DNA from: Streptomyces sp. NBC_00654 | Lineage (GTDB): Bacteria; Actinomycetota; Actinomycetes; Streptomycetales; Streptomycetaceae | NCBI RefSeq assembly: GCF_026341775.1 | Contig: NZ_JAPEOB010000002.1 | Location: 434,001-498,000, forward strand | Length of the DNA: 64,000 bases | Direction of reading: 5' to 3' | In this document: positions 18,374-27,237 of the stretch, piece by piece | Layout of the letters: each line of letters starts with the position of its first letter | How positions within the stretch are numbered: position 1 is the first letter of the stretch | The notes under the pieces: model-generated | Databases searched by the model: none | Told to the model about the DNA's origin: nothing | What the model saw: only the letters and a program-made list of their open reading frames with translations | Made by a program: the position numbers and the translations under genes

Positions 18374-18538
18374 TGAGCGGTTTCGCGCTGGACATCGTGG
18401 GCGGCGGGGCTGGGTGCTTCCCCCGAGCACGCCACGCCCGTCCCACGCCAGCTCCGATTCTGGCGCCGCTCGGGGGCTGGCCGCCCCAGCGGGCTGTATC
18501 TCGGCTGCCTCCTGGCCCTCCTCTCATACACTCAGCCG

Positions 18539-18697
18539 ATGGAGACAGCACTGATACTCGGCGGCAGCGGGGTCGCGCTGCTCTTCTTGAGCATCTTCGC
18601 CGTGGTGCTGCTGTGCGGGCGCCGAGTGCGGCGCGGCCGGAAACTCGGCCGCTACCCATACCGCGCCAAGCCCAACGGCACCTACGACAACTCGTGA
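18539..18697 (+). CDS. Small single-pass membrane protein
   Basis: A 52-residue frame with strongly coding third positions. One hydrophobic helix (residues 3-26, ending FLSIFAVVLL) is followed by a very basic tail (GRRVRRGRKLGRYPYR). Topology would be N-out/C-in by the positive-inside rule. No Shine-Dalgarno site is obvious. Function unknown. Confidence 0.55.
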   Translation: METALILGGSGVALLFLSIFAVVLLCGRRVRRGRKLGRYPYRAKPNGTYDNS

Positions 18698-18984
18698 TAG
18701 ATGGGTTTTCGACCAAGCGAAACGTCTCCACCAGAGGCTTCGCATGCGTGTTTACCCGTCCGGCAGTTCACGCTGAGGCTCACGTCGTGTCCAGCGTTCT
18801 TGAGGGCGAGGCCGTTGATGTCTGGCTGCGGTGCCTGGCCGTCGGGGGTGGGGGAAGAAGTCGTGGTCGTCCTCAATTTGGCCTCCGCCACGCCGTGGTC
18901 ATCCTCCTGACCGGACTGCTCACCCGCACCTGAACCGGCCACCAACGCGGTGACCGTGCGGTGTGGACACCCCCGCCCCGCGGC

Positions 18985-19060
18985 GACACCGTGCCCTTCC
19001 GTGGCGGCATCGGCCAACTCGACGTCCAGTACACCCACATCATCGTCGCGGATGCCGAAT
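18985..19060 (+). pseudogene. C-terminal remnant of a paralogue of the 4798-5103 gene
   Basis: The sequence reads IGQLDVQYTHIIVADAESRE. The first dozen codons match the end of the small protein at 4798-5103 (NQLDVQYIHI), with 27 of the first 30 bases identical between 19017 and 5041. No start or upstream body of the gene is visible. Confidence 0.6.
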
Positions 19061-19095
19061 CCCGTGAGCGGACTCGGCAGCGATTCGGGGCTCGG

Positions 19096-19132
19096 TTGAG
19101 TCTCCCGTGGGGGGAGACCTCAAGCTGGGGAC
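19096..19132 (+). promoter_or_regulatory. MerR-type promoter/operator
   Basis: An inverted repeat GTCTCCC (19100-19106) and GGGAGAC (19112-19118) lies directly behind a -35-like TTGAGT (19096-19101) and only 14 bases before the start codon. A dyad between the promoter elements is the usual MerR arrangement and suggests autoregulation and a very short leader. Confidence 0.55.
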
Positions 19133-20083
19133 ATGGACAGCGACACGCTCTATTCCATCGGAGAGCTCTCCCGCCGGACCGGCCTCACCGTGAAGACCAT
19201 CCGGTACTACTCCGACCAGGGCATCGTCCCGCCGACCGAACGGAGCCATGCGGGCTACCGGCTCTACGGTCTCGACGCACTGGCACGCCTGGATCTGGCC
19301 CGCACGCTGCGCGATCTCGGGCTCGGCCTGGCGACAGTCCGCAAGGTGCTCGACCGGGAGGCGTCCATACCGGAAGTCGCCGAAGCACACGCCGACGCCC
19401 TGGACGTACAGATTCAGACCCTCCGCCTGCGCCGGGCAGTACTGCGAACAGTCGCCAGAGGCTGCCCCACCACTACAGAGATGGACCTCATGCAGCGACT
19501 CGCCACACTCTCCCGGTCCGAACAGCGCAGGCTGGTCAACGACTTCATCGACGACGCCTTCGAGGGCCTCGAAACCAACCCCGAGTTCGTGAACCTCATG
19601 CGGTCCGCCCTGCCCGAACTCGCCGACGACCCCACGCCGGAACAGGTCGGGGCCTGGGTGGAACTTGCCGAACTCTGCCAGACCGCAGACTTCCGTACCG
19701 CTGTACGGCGCCTGGCGGTGGAGCAGGCGGAAGAACCCTCCCAGCAGGACGTCAACGGCCTGCACGACGGCCTCAACCGAGCGGTACGGGATCGACTCGA
19801 CGAAGCAGTATCCGTCGGCATCCTCCCCGCCTCCGCCAAAGCCCCACCCCTCTCGGCCTCACTGAGCGGTCTCTACGGCCACGCGTTCGAGCGTGTCGGC
19901 GACGGCGATCTGCGCCGCTGGCTCCTCGCCCGCCTGCAGATGACCGTCGACCCACACGCCAAGCGCTACTGGCAACTCCTGGCGACGATCAATGGATGGT
20001 CCGCGTCACCGACGCTCGCTCCCGTGTACACCTGGTTCACCACCGTTCTCTGCGGCACTGGTGCCTCGGCGGCGAAGACTTGA
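19133..20083 (+). CDS. MerR-family transcriptional regulator
   Basis: A 316-residue regulator. The N-terminal MerR helix-turn-helix reads YSIGELSRRTGLTVKTIRYY, with the wing SHAGYRLYGLDALARLDLART. A coiled-coil helix follows (about 80-110), then a long C-terminal effector part with no Cys metal site; Cys are at CPTTTEM, AELCQT and VLCGTG only. This suggests a small-molecule or stress sensor rather than a metal sensor. A small membrane protein follows after 17 bases, probably in the same transcript. Confidence 0.92.
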   Translation: MDSDTLYSIGELSRRTGLTVKTIRYYSDQGIVPPTERSHAGYRLYGLDALARLDLARTLRDLGLGLATVRKVLDREASIPEVAEAHADALDVQIQTLRLRRAVLRTVARGCPTTTEMDLMQRLATLSRSEQRRLVNDFIDDAFEGLETNPEFVNLMRSALPELADDPTPEQVGAWVELAELCQTADFRTAVRRLAVEQAEEPSQQDVNGLHDGLNRAVRDRLDEAVSVGILPASAKAPPLSASLSGLYGHAFERVGDGDLRRWLLARLQMTVDPHAKRYWQLLATINGWSASPTLAPVYTWFTTVLCGTGASAAKT

Positions 20084-20100
20084 GCTTCGGAAGGCATCGC

Positions 20101-20322
20101 GTGAAGTACGACATCTTCCAGACTCTCGGTGTGGCTCTCCTCGTCCTCGGGGGGCAGGGAGCGATCCGTCAGCTCGTCGACCACGACAACGCCGGGCTGC
20201 TCGGCCGGCTGCCGGGCGGATTCGCGGCGAGCATCACCGTCTACGTCGTCGCCGTCGCCATCGGCGCTGCTGTTGCGGGCTGGGCACGCGGCAAGGCGAA
20301 GGCAATCGGGCAAAGAAGCTGA
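20101..20322 (+). CDS. Small two-helix membrane protein
   Basis: A 73-residue protein starting at GTG 20101, which has a GGAAGG site six bases upstream. Two hydrophobic helices are visible (residues 5-20, LGVALLVLGGQGAIRQL, and 43-63, ASITVYVVAVAIGAAVAGW), followed by a basic end. It lies 17 bases after the MerR gene, so it may be part of the regulated unit. Function unknown. Confidence 0.65.
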   Translation: MKYDIFQTLGVALLVLGGQGAIRQLVDHDNAGLLGRLPGGFAASITVYVVAVAIGAAVAGWARGKAKAIGQRS

Positions 20323-20439
20323 CGGGACGTGGGAGAAGGGTCGCCGAGCGGACACTGCGGGGAGGAGGGAGTCGTGGGGGGGGTGTCTCTATGTCGTTCG
20401 TCAAGGATGTGGCGCCGGGTATGAGGCTGTTTGGGATGG

Positions 20440-21654
20440 TTATGCGGCGAGGGTGACGGTGGGGGTTCGAGACTCGTAGAAGGTGCCGTCCCGGAGCATG
20501 GCGAAGAGGACACTGATGCGTTGACGGGCGAGGCGGAGGAGGGCTTGGGTGTGGGTTTTGCCGCGGGCGCGTTGCCGGTCGTAGTAGGTGCGCGAGGCCG
20601 GGTCGGCGTTCATGCAGGCGAATGCGGAGAGGAACATGGCGCGTTTGAGCTGCCGGTTTCCGCCTCTGGGTGCGTGTTCGCCGTGGATCGAGGTCCCCGA
20701 CGATTTTGTCGTCGGGGCGAGGCCGGCGTAAGAGGCGAGGTGGGCGGCGCTGGGGAAGCCGGTGCCGTCGCCGACGGTGACCAGAAGGACGGCGGCGGTC
20801 CTGACTCCGACTCCGGGCATCGAGGTCAGGACCGGATGAAGAGGGTGGGCCTCCAGCAGGGTGCTGATCTGGGCTTCCAGTGCCCGGCGCTGGTCATGGA
20901 CCGCGGCGAGCGAGGCGGCCAGCGACGGGATCACGATGTCGAGGGTGCCCGTGCCGGGAACAACGACGGTCTGCTCGTCGAGAGCGTCGAAGACCTCGTC
21001 GATCAGCCTCTGCGCCATCCGCGGGGCCTTGGGCCGGATCAGCTCGACGAGTCTGCGGCGGCCTGCTTTCCGCAGGGCGGCCGGAGATCCGTGGCGTTCC
21101 AGCAGCCAGGTGACGGCCCGGTGGTCCAACCGGGGCCCCAGCACGCGCTCGAGGCTGGGGTGGAACTGGGTGAGCAGGCCGCGTATCCGGTTGGAGGTCC
21201 GGGTGGCCTCGGCTGCGAGGTCCTGGTCGAAACCGGTCAGGACCGTGAGCTCGGCGGTGATCTCGTCGGTCAGCTCAAGCGAACGCAGGGTGTGAGGCAT
21301 CGTCCGGGCCGCGTCCGCGATCACCGCCGCGTCCTTCGCGTCCGTTTTCGCCTCGCCCGGATACAGATCAGCGATTCGGCGCATCGCGAGTCCGGGCAGG
21401 TAAGCGACCTCGCAGCCCGCGTCGCGGGCGACGGTCAGCGGCAGGGCACCGATGGACGCGGGCTGGTCCACGATCACCAGCACAGTGCCGAACTTGGCTT
21501 TGAGCTTGTCGAAGACGGCCCGCAGCTTGGGTTCGCTGTTGGGCATCGGCTTGTCGAAGACCTTCTTCCCGGCTGGGGTGAGCCCGTGACCGTGATGGGC
21601 GGTCTTGCCGACGTCCATCCCGAGGAAGACGCCCACGCCTTCGGTGTCGAACAT
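20440..21654 (-). CDS. IS110-family transposase
   Basis: An intact 404-residue DEDD-type transposase. The N-terminal RuvC-like domain begins VFLGMDVGKTAHHGH and carries YPGEAKTDAKDAAVIAD. The C-terminal Tnp_IS110 domain contains LTSMPGVGVRTAAVLL and FPSAAHLASYAGLAPTTKSS with the conserved Ser region of transposase_20. ATG 21654 is the natural start. Family elements insert without terminal inverted repeats, using a structured guide (bridge) RNA transcribed from a non-coding end. It may still be mobile. Confidence 0.95.
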   Translation of the reverse strand: MFDTEGVGVFLGMDVGKTAHHGHGLTPAGKKVFDKPMPNSEPKLRAVFDKLKAKFGTVLVIVDQPASIGALPLTVARDAGCEVAYLPGLAMRRIADLYPGEAKTDAKDAAVIADAARTMPHTLRSLELTDEITAELTVLTGFDQDLAAEATRTSNRIRGLLTQFHPSLERVLGPRLDHRAVTWLLERHGSPAALRKAGRRRLVELIRPKAPRMAQRLIDEVFDALDEQTVVVPGTGTLDIVIPSLAASLAAVHDQRRALEAQISTLLEAHPLHPVLTSMPGVGVRTAAVLLVTVGDGTGFPSAAHLASYAGLAPTTKSSGTSIHGEHAPRGGNRQLKRAMFLSAFACMNADPASRTYYDRQRARGKTHTQALLRLARQRISVLFAMLRDGTFYESRTPTVTLAA

Positions 21655-21960
21655 CGCACCCTCTCCAGGTCGTTGACCGTGCCGGCCTCGGCAGTGGCAC
21701 CGTGCTCGCGCATCCACGTTATGCAGACCTGCCGCCCACGTCTCTGCCCGGCATTGCGCCGGACCGGGCGGTGGCCGGGTCTCTCATCAGCGTCTCCGAC
21801 GGCACCCCCAGGCCCGGCGACACCACCCCCCAGGTCATCCGTTCGACAGAGGGGACACAGTCATACCGGGCCCGGAGGCCAGCGGCCCCATTGCAGGACC
21901 GCGAAAAACATAACAGGGGGATCGTCGGCGCCGCGCGCGGTCGGTACGTGTTCGGTGGGC
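21655..21960 (-). ncRNA. Candidate bridge-RNA / left-end region of the IS110 element
   Basis: In the IS110 group the non-coding segment 5' of the transposase carries the bridge RNA. Here about 300 non-coding bases precede the start. They contain short inverted elements (for example GGCATTGCGCCGGA and GGGCCCGGAGGCC) and a local AT-richer patch (21900-21912). I cannot fold the region or define the exact ends, so this is inference from position. Confidence 0.4.
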
Positions 21961-22347
21961 GGACAAGAAGCCACTCCCGGGCAACGACGCACCCACAGCT
22001 GATGGTTCGTCACACGATTCTGTTGATGTGTGACGCATGGGTACTACCTGTGTGCTGATCGAGCCGTTGTCGCCGCTGTGGCCGGAACGGTCGCCGGAAT
22101 CGTTGCCGCTGTCGGGCCGCATTCTGCCGCCGCACCCGTCGCCCACGCCGCACGTGAGGCGTCGGAAACGAGGCACCCGGGCCCAAGCCCCTGGCGCGGA
22201 GAACTAAGGCTTCGCGATACGGCCCCTGGCATCGTCCGTACTTGAGCAGCACACAAACCCGCGCCTCCCGCGACCGCGACTGGTTCGCGGGACGCGCGCT
22301 CCCAACAGGAGGAAGTCATCACCACCACGAACAGGCGTGTCGCAGCG

Positions 22348-22728
22348 ATGACGGTCAGCGCCGCTGTGGTCCTCACGGCCCTCACCATCCCTGCGCAGGC
22401 CGCCGATACCGCCGGCAGCGGCACAGAAGCGGTGTCCTGCTACGGCAGTGCCCGCTCGTACTCGGCCGAAGCGGGTTCCGGTCCGGGCGACAACGCGCAC
22501 TGGCCCAACCGCGGCCACTGGACCAGTGTCCTGGGCAACTGCAACGACATCAATATCAAGACCAACTCCACCCGCTCGGTCAGGGTCTGCACGCACAACA
22601 AGTGCCACGGGTGGGTCAAGGCCACGAAGGGGGTGTGGACGGTCATTTTCACGAACTCGACCCCTGACGCCGAGTACTACCTGCAGTTCGACGGTGTGAG
22701 CACCAACAGCGGGTGGATCGCGGACTGA
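22348..22728 (+). CDS. Small secreted protein (start uncertain, possible ATC start at 22318)
   Basis: The first ATG in frame (22348) gives a 126-residue product whose signal peptide lacks a basic n-region. Ten codons further upstream, an AGGAGG site stands five bases before ATC 22318. Starting there would add ITTTNRRVAA, exactly the missing basic segment. Cleavage would follow IPAQA. The mature part has Cys in VSCYGS, GNCNDI, RVCTHN and NKCHGW and ends VSTNSGWIAD. It is probably a disulfide-bonded extracellular protein. No family recognised. Confidence 0.7.
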   Translation: MTVSAAVVLTALTIPAQAADTAGSGTEAVSCYGSARSYSAEAGSGPGDNAHWPNRGHWTSVLGNCNDINIKTNSTRSVRVCTHNKCHGWVKATKGVWTVIFTNSTPDAEYYLQFDGVSTNSGWIAD

Positions 22729-22749
22729 TCAGTACGGGGTGCCAGCGGT

Positions 22750-23063
22750 TCACCCCCGCCCAGCCGTACCTCCCGGTCGGCATGGACGGCCCCGGCACTC
22801 CCCCGCTGGGTGAAGGTGAGGTCGTACAGCTCCGGATCGGACTGCTGGATCAGTCTCGGGGTACGGTGCGAGCGAAGCGGCGGGCAGTCGAGGACGGACA
22901 CCCTCACCGGCCCCAGGCCCAGCACCCGTAGCGTCGCCCGGAAGTCGTCGGCTTGATCCGACTCGACCTTGTTGGGCGCGTGGCTCTCACACGCCATCTC
23001 CCGCCAGCACTCGAACCGGTCGGCCTCGGACAGCGTCTCCCAACGGAAAACCGCCTCGATCAT
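22750..23063 (-). pseudogene. N-terminal fragment of an AraC-family regulator
   Basis: About 100 residues match the sensor half of AraC-type regulators with an AraC_binding_2 domain: FRWETLSEADRFECWREM, then VRVSVLDCPPLRSHRTPRLI and YDLTFTQRGSAG. The DNA-binding half is absent, and the frame runs into the 3' end of the convergent secreted-protein gene. The gene was truncated by a deletion near 22750. Confidence 0.7.
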
Positions 23064-23291
23064 CTGTATCCCCCGGCCTGGAGAGCATCTCATCGGTGCA
23101 GGCCAGCACCTCCAGCAAATCCGCAGGAAGCCCCGAACACAAGGGGCCGCAAGCGCACCGGCGGTCCAAGGACCCTCACGCGGAGGCAGCGCAGCCGGGC
23201 ACCCGGGCGCGGTTGTCGGAGGCGTTGGCGTACGGCGGGGAGACTCCGCCAGAGCGCGGGACCGTGCCGCCGTCCCCGAGGCGGGGCACGA

Positions 23292-24767
23292 TTACGGGGC
23301 GTGGGCGCGCTCGCGGCGGGCCCCGTGCGAGGCCGCCAGTTCGGCGAGAGCCTGACCGGTGGTCTCGTAGGCGAGTGGGGCGAGGTCCGGGGGCGGGACG
23401 TAGCCGTCGGGCATGGCCGCGTAGGCACGGTCCATGAGGCCGTCGTAGGAGTCGGCCAGCGCTTGGGGCCAGGCGCCGGTCAGCGGTGGCCTCATCCGGG
23501 CCTCCGCCGCGAGCGCCGCGTGATGCGAGGCGGCTTCCGCCGCCGCCTCCTTCATGGTGAGGTCGGCGATGAGCTTCCGGCACGGCGCGAACGCGGCCAG
23601 GGGTCCCGGCAGCGGGACGGCCGGTCCCGTGGGGGCGAGAAGGGCGTCGGCGAGCAGGGTGGCGATCAGCGGGGAGGCGTGCAGCCCGTCGCGGTGCGTA
23701 CCCGACGCCACCCACAGGCCCTCGCGGAGGGTGGGGCCGATGACGGGATGACCGTCCAGGGTCAGGGGACGGTTTCCGTGATGTGTGCGTACGACCCCGG
23801 CGCCGGCGAGACGGTGATCGAGCTGGCTGAGCGCGGCGTCGAGAAGGAAGCGCAGGGCGCCGGCAGTGGGATGGGCAGTGGGGGCCAGGGCCGGGTGGGC
23901 GCTGGCTCCGAGGTAGAGGGTCCCGTCGGCCTGCGGGACGGCGTGCAGGCCGCACGCGTACGCCCGGTTGGGGGTGCGGACCACCGAAGGCCACGGCTCG
24001 GAACCGGTAACCGTCACCGCGGTCCCGGCCGCGGCCAGAACGGGTACGACCGGCAGGTCGGGATCGAGGGCGTCGAGGATCGGGGTGGTCCAGGCCCCGG
24101 CCGCGACAACCGCGCGCGGGGCCCGGAAGACACCCGTGGGCGTGTCGAGGAGGTAGCCGCCGCCCGGAGCCGCGGTGAGCGTGCCTGTCGGAACGCGGAT
24201 CATGTTGGACGGGGCCGTGAGGGCTGCGTCCAGGGTGGCGAGCCAGACCCTGGCGTCGAGGAAGCCCTCCTCGGGCAGGTGCCAGGCGCGCAGCGCACGG
24301 TCGTTGTCCAAAGGCCGGTAGCCCGGGATGTCCGCCGGGTCGGTGTCGTGGCAGGCGAGACCGTGCTCGGCCGCGGAACGGGCGACGGCGGCGAACGAAG
24401 CGTCGTCCAGACCGGAGGAGACCGCGTTCAGGACCATGAACGTGCCGGTCCTGTACCCATCCCGTTCCGGAGCCATGGCCCCCGCTCGGGCACGGACCTG
24501 CTCCCGCCAGGCCGGCCACCTCCCGGCCGCGGCGACCGCGAGTTCGATACGGAGCCGGCCGTGGGGTGTCCGCACCCCGAGATCGGTGACTTCCCCCGAC
24601 GCGCCGAGCATCGCCCCTGCCGCACTCGATGCCGCCCCACTGCCGCTACCGGCTTCGCCGGCCAGCACCACGCGGATTGACGGCTCCGCCGCGGTGAGCG
24701 CGAAGGCCAGCGAACGGCCCACTGCTCCCGCACCGACCACCAGCACATCGACACCCTGCACAGCCAC
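23292..24767 (-). CDS. FAD-dependent amine/glycine oxidase (DAO family, ThiO-like)
   Basis: A 491-residue flavoenzyme. A dinucleotide-binding motif opens the protein (VDVLVVGAGAVGRSLAFAL). The DAO-domain C-terminal signature LTLDGHPVIGPTLREGLWVASGTHRDGL is also clear. Glycine oxidase, which makes the thiazole precursor imine, is the closest functional relative, but thiamine genes are not adjacent and the protein is longer than typical ThiO (about 390). GTG 24767 has an AAGGAG site eight bases upstream. Confidence 0.85.
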   Translation of the reverse strand: MAVQGVDVLVVGAGAVGRSLAFALTAAEPSIRVVLAGEAGSGSGAASSAAGAMLGASGEVTDLGVRTPHGRLRIELAVAAAGRWPAWREQVRARAGAMAPERDGYRTGTFMVLNAVSSGLDDASFAAVARSAAEHGLACHDTDPADIPGYRPLDNDRALRAWHLPEEGFLDARVWLATLDAALTAPSNMIRVPTGTLTAAPGGGYLLDTPTGVFRAPRAVVAAGAWTTPILDALDPDLPVVPVLAAAGTAVTVTGSEPWPSVVRTPNRAYACGLHAVPQADGTLYLGASAHPALAPTAHPTAGALRFLLDAALSQLDHRLAGAGVVRTHHGNRPLTLDGHPVIGPTLREGLWVASGTHRDGLHASPLIATLLADALLAPTGPAVPLPGPLAAFAPCRKLIADLTMKEAAAEAASHHAALAAEARMRPPLTGAWPQALADSYDGLMDRAYAAMPDGYVPPPDLAPLAYETTGQALAELAASHGARRERAHAP

Positions 24768-24986
24768 GCCCACACTCCTTCGCGTTGTCCAGCCCGGACC
24801 CCGCCCCGGGGCGTCGCACGCGGGACCACGGTTGGTGGTGACCGCACGGTCCGGACCTGGGCACACATGTCATCCAGCCACTGCGGCACAGCTCGATCAA
24901 GACGACTCCCGACCGCCCCTCCCAGATCCACCCGTGCGGCTCCCCCGGCATACGGGACGCTGTTGGTCAATTCGGAGCTCGGCGTG

Positions 24987-25029
24987 ACGTCGGCCTTCAA
25001 GACCTGGTTGTGGTCTTGAAGGCCGACGT
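24987..25029. repeat. Perfect 18-bp hairpin at the edge of the IS1182-like element
   Basis: Arms 24987-25004 and 25012-25029 are exact complements around a seven-base loop. The hairpin sits between two divergent genes and directly before the transposase, so it is not a terminator for either. It may be the element's end or a structure that limits transposase expression. Confidence 0.7.
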
Positions 25030-25050
25030 TGTTGTATGGGATGGGTGCCG

Positions 25051-26307
25051 ATGTCGATGCAGCCGACGGAGCCGGGAGACGTTCCCGCTGAGACCCTGCG
25101 AGTGGCGCGGGCTGCCTTCCCGAAGGGAAGTCTGGCAATCCGCATCCGGGACGAGCTGGGGGTGCTGTTCCGCGATGAGGAGTTCGCAGACCTGTTCCCC
25201 GCGCACGGTAGGCCTGCGTGGTCGCCGGGTCGGCTCGCCATGGTGTTGGTTTTGCAGTTCGTGGAAGGCCTGACTGACCGGCAGGCCGCGGAGGCAGTGC
25301 GGGCGAGAATCGACTTCAAATACGCGCTCGGACTGGATCTGACCGATCCGGGCTTCGACTTCTCGGTGCTGTCGGAGTTCAGGGACCGTCTGGCCGGGGT
25401 GGATGCAGGACGTCGGCTACTGGACGGCATCCTGACCGCGGCCCGGGGAGAAGGGCCTGCTAGCCAGTGGTGGGAAGGCACGGACCGACTCCAGTCATGT
25501 CTTGTCCACGGCTCGGGAGCTGAGTTGGCTGGAGATGGTGGCGGAGACGTTACGCGCCGCGCTGAACGAGCTGGCCCTGGTTGCCCCGGGTGGCTGACCG
25601 GGGTCGCCGCCCCGGATTGGTTCCGGCACGACGCAACCCGGGCCGAGGATTCGAGGTTTCCCAGGTCTCGCTCCAAGCAGGACGAAATCGGCCGGCGGAT
25701 CGGCGCCGACGGCATGCGGCTGCTCCAGGTTGTGACCGCGTCGGATGCGCCCGGCTTGCTGGGGTCTTTGCCACCGGTGGAGATCCTGCGGCAGATTTCG
25801 ATCCAGCACTTTCACCTGGTCGAGGGCGAGGTGCATCGCAGGGACCCAAAAGACCGCTCGCCTGGCTCAAAACGCCTGGTCACCTCGTATGACTCCGAGA
25901 CCCGTACCGGCTCCAAACGGGACCTGGACTGGGACGGATACAAGGTCCATCTGACCGAGACGTGCGGCCCTGGGGACGTGCGTCTGATCACGAACGTGGC
26001 CACCACCGCCGCTGCGGTCAATGACGACCGCATGGCCGCGGTGGTCCATGCCCGTCTGTCCCAGCGGGAGCTGCTACCTGAGGAGCGCTGGGTCGACACT
26101 GGCTACGCCAACAGTCCCGCCATGGTTGCCGCCCGCCGCGACTACGGGGTTGAGCTGCACGGCCCTCTCCAGGCGGTCAACAGCGTCCGGTCCTCGCGCG
26201 GTGATGGTGCTTACGGCCAGGATGCCTTCACCATCGGCTGGGATAACGAGCGCGTGACCTGCCCGAACGGTCGCTCCAGTAGATCGCGGGCCGTTTACAG
26301 CTCATAG
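25051..26307 (+). pseudogene. Inactive IS1182-family transposase
   Basis: The N-terminal part is typical (RVARAAFPKGSLAIRIRDEL, RLAMVLVLQFVEGLTDRQ). DDE-region segments follow (SKRDLDWDGYKVHLTE, DTGYANSPAMVAARRDYGV, TCPNG). Between about 25450 and 25590 the correct reading (KARTDSSHVLSTARELSWLE) is in another frame, so two compensating shifts scramble roughly 45 residues. The frame then ends about 130 residues early after VTCPNGRS. The element is dead. Confidence 0.85.
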
Positions 26308-26362
26308 CGGCGGATGCCTGTGCTCCGGGTTGGTTTCGCAGAGAGCGAGGGCTGAGCAGTGC

Positions 26363-26731
26363 TCACGGATTGATCGCCCCGAAACCCCTTACAACTTTGC
26401 CGATGTCGGATGGCCAATTGGGCCTGTATCGGGCAACGAAGTCGGCGAAGTCCTCGCACAGGTACTGCGGGTCAGAGGGCTTCAGCCGTATCTGCTGGTG
26501 ACCGCTGTGCACCCACCAGACCTCGAAATCGGTCACTGTTCCCTCGACAGGCCAGTCCTCGCTTCGCCTACGAGGCAAGAGCACGACGTCGACGAACCCT
26601 CCGACACTGAGGCCAATGTCCACGAAGACACCGATCGCCCCCGGCCTGGGCACCCGGACGACAGTGCCCGTGAAGACCTGACCGAAGCGCAGCTCGCCTT
26701 GCACTCGCTCCCACTCTGCTTCCGTCACCAC
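26363..26731 (-). CDS. S1-domain-like protein
   Basis: A 122-residue soluble protein. The segment RFGQVFTGTVVRVPRPGAIGVFVDIG resembles an S1/OB-fold RNA-binding domain (G.V..G.V..V...G.FVD.G pattern). The rest, VEGTVTDFEVWWVHSGHQQIRL, continues as strands. GTG 26731 is preceded by GAGG at eight bases; a second GTG at 26728 is possible. It may bind RNA. No partner genes nearby. Confidence 0.7.
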   Translation of the reverse strand: MVTEAEWERVQGELRFGQVFTGTVVRVPRPGAIGVFVDIGLSVGGFVDVVLLPRRRSEDWPVEGTVTDFEVWWVHSGHQQIRLKPSDPQYLCEDFADFVARYRPNWPSDIGKVVRGFGAINP

Positions 26732-27237
26732 TTACGCATCCTCGCACCTCAGCCCCGGCATGGACAGGAGAGCCCGGTGCGAGCTTCAACTCACGCCGGG
26801 CTCAACATCTGAATTCGCCAACAGCGTCATACGGCCGGGGCGCGGCGCGATCAGTGGGCTTCCGGTGCGATTGCCGAGGCACGAACCTGTTCACTCCCCG
26901 CGACGCCCGCATCCGATCCGTGGGCCCAACGCGCGGACCGGATGCCGCCCGCCCACTGAATGTCCGAAGGGGCGATCCGGGCTTCGGGCGCAGACCCTCC
27001 GTTCTCCTCGGTGATGGCCTCCGGGGACTTGCCACTGCCGTGCCGCGGGGCGGCCGACGCCGCCTGCTTCGCCTTCGGCCGTATCCGTCCGAGGTGCTCG
27101 CGCGACTGCTCTTCGCTCATCCCCAAGACCGATACCTCGTCCGATCGGCGGGCTTCCTCGCGTTCGCGGGAAGGACATCGCCACGGATTCGACACGGCCA
27201 AGGACAACGCCGCGCCGGACGGCCCGGCGGGATGGGG
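26732..27237. other. Intergenic region with a doubtful minus-strand frame
   Basis: About 500 bases. One minus-strand frame from about 27120 (MSEEQSREHLGRIRPKAKQ) has fair codon use for 60 codons but no good ribosome site and no family. It may be real or debris of the neighbouring peptidase. Nothing else is seen. Confidence 0.3.

Noticed and set aside
22055..22160. A short frame reading LIEPLSPLWPER that resembles the start of an IS transposase
   Set aside because: Only about 12 residues fit and the rest does not continue as a transposase.
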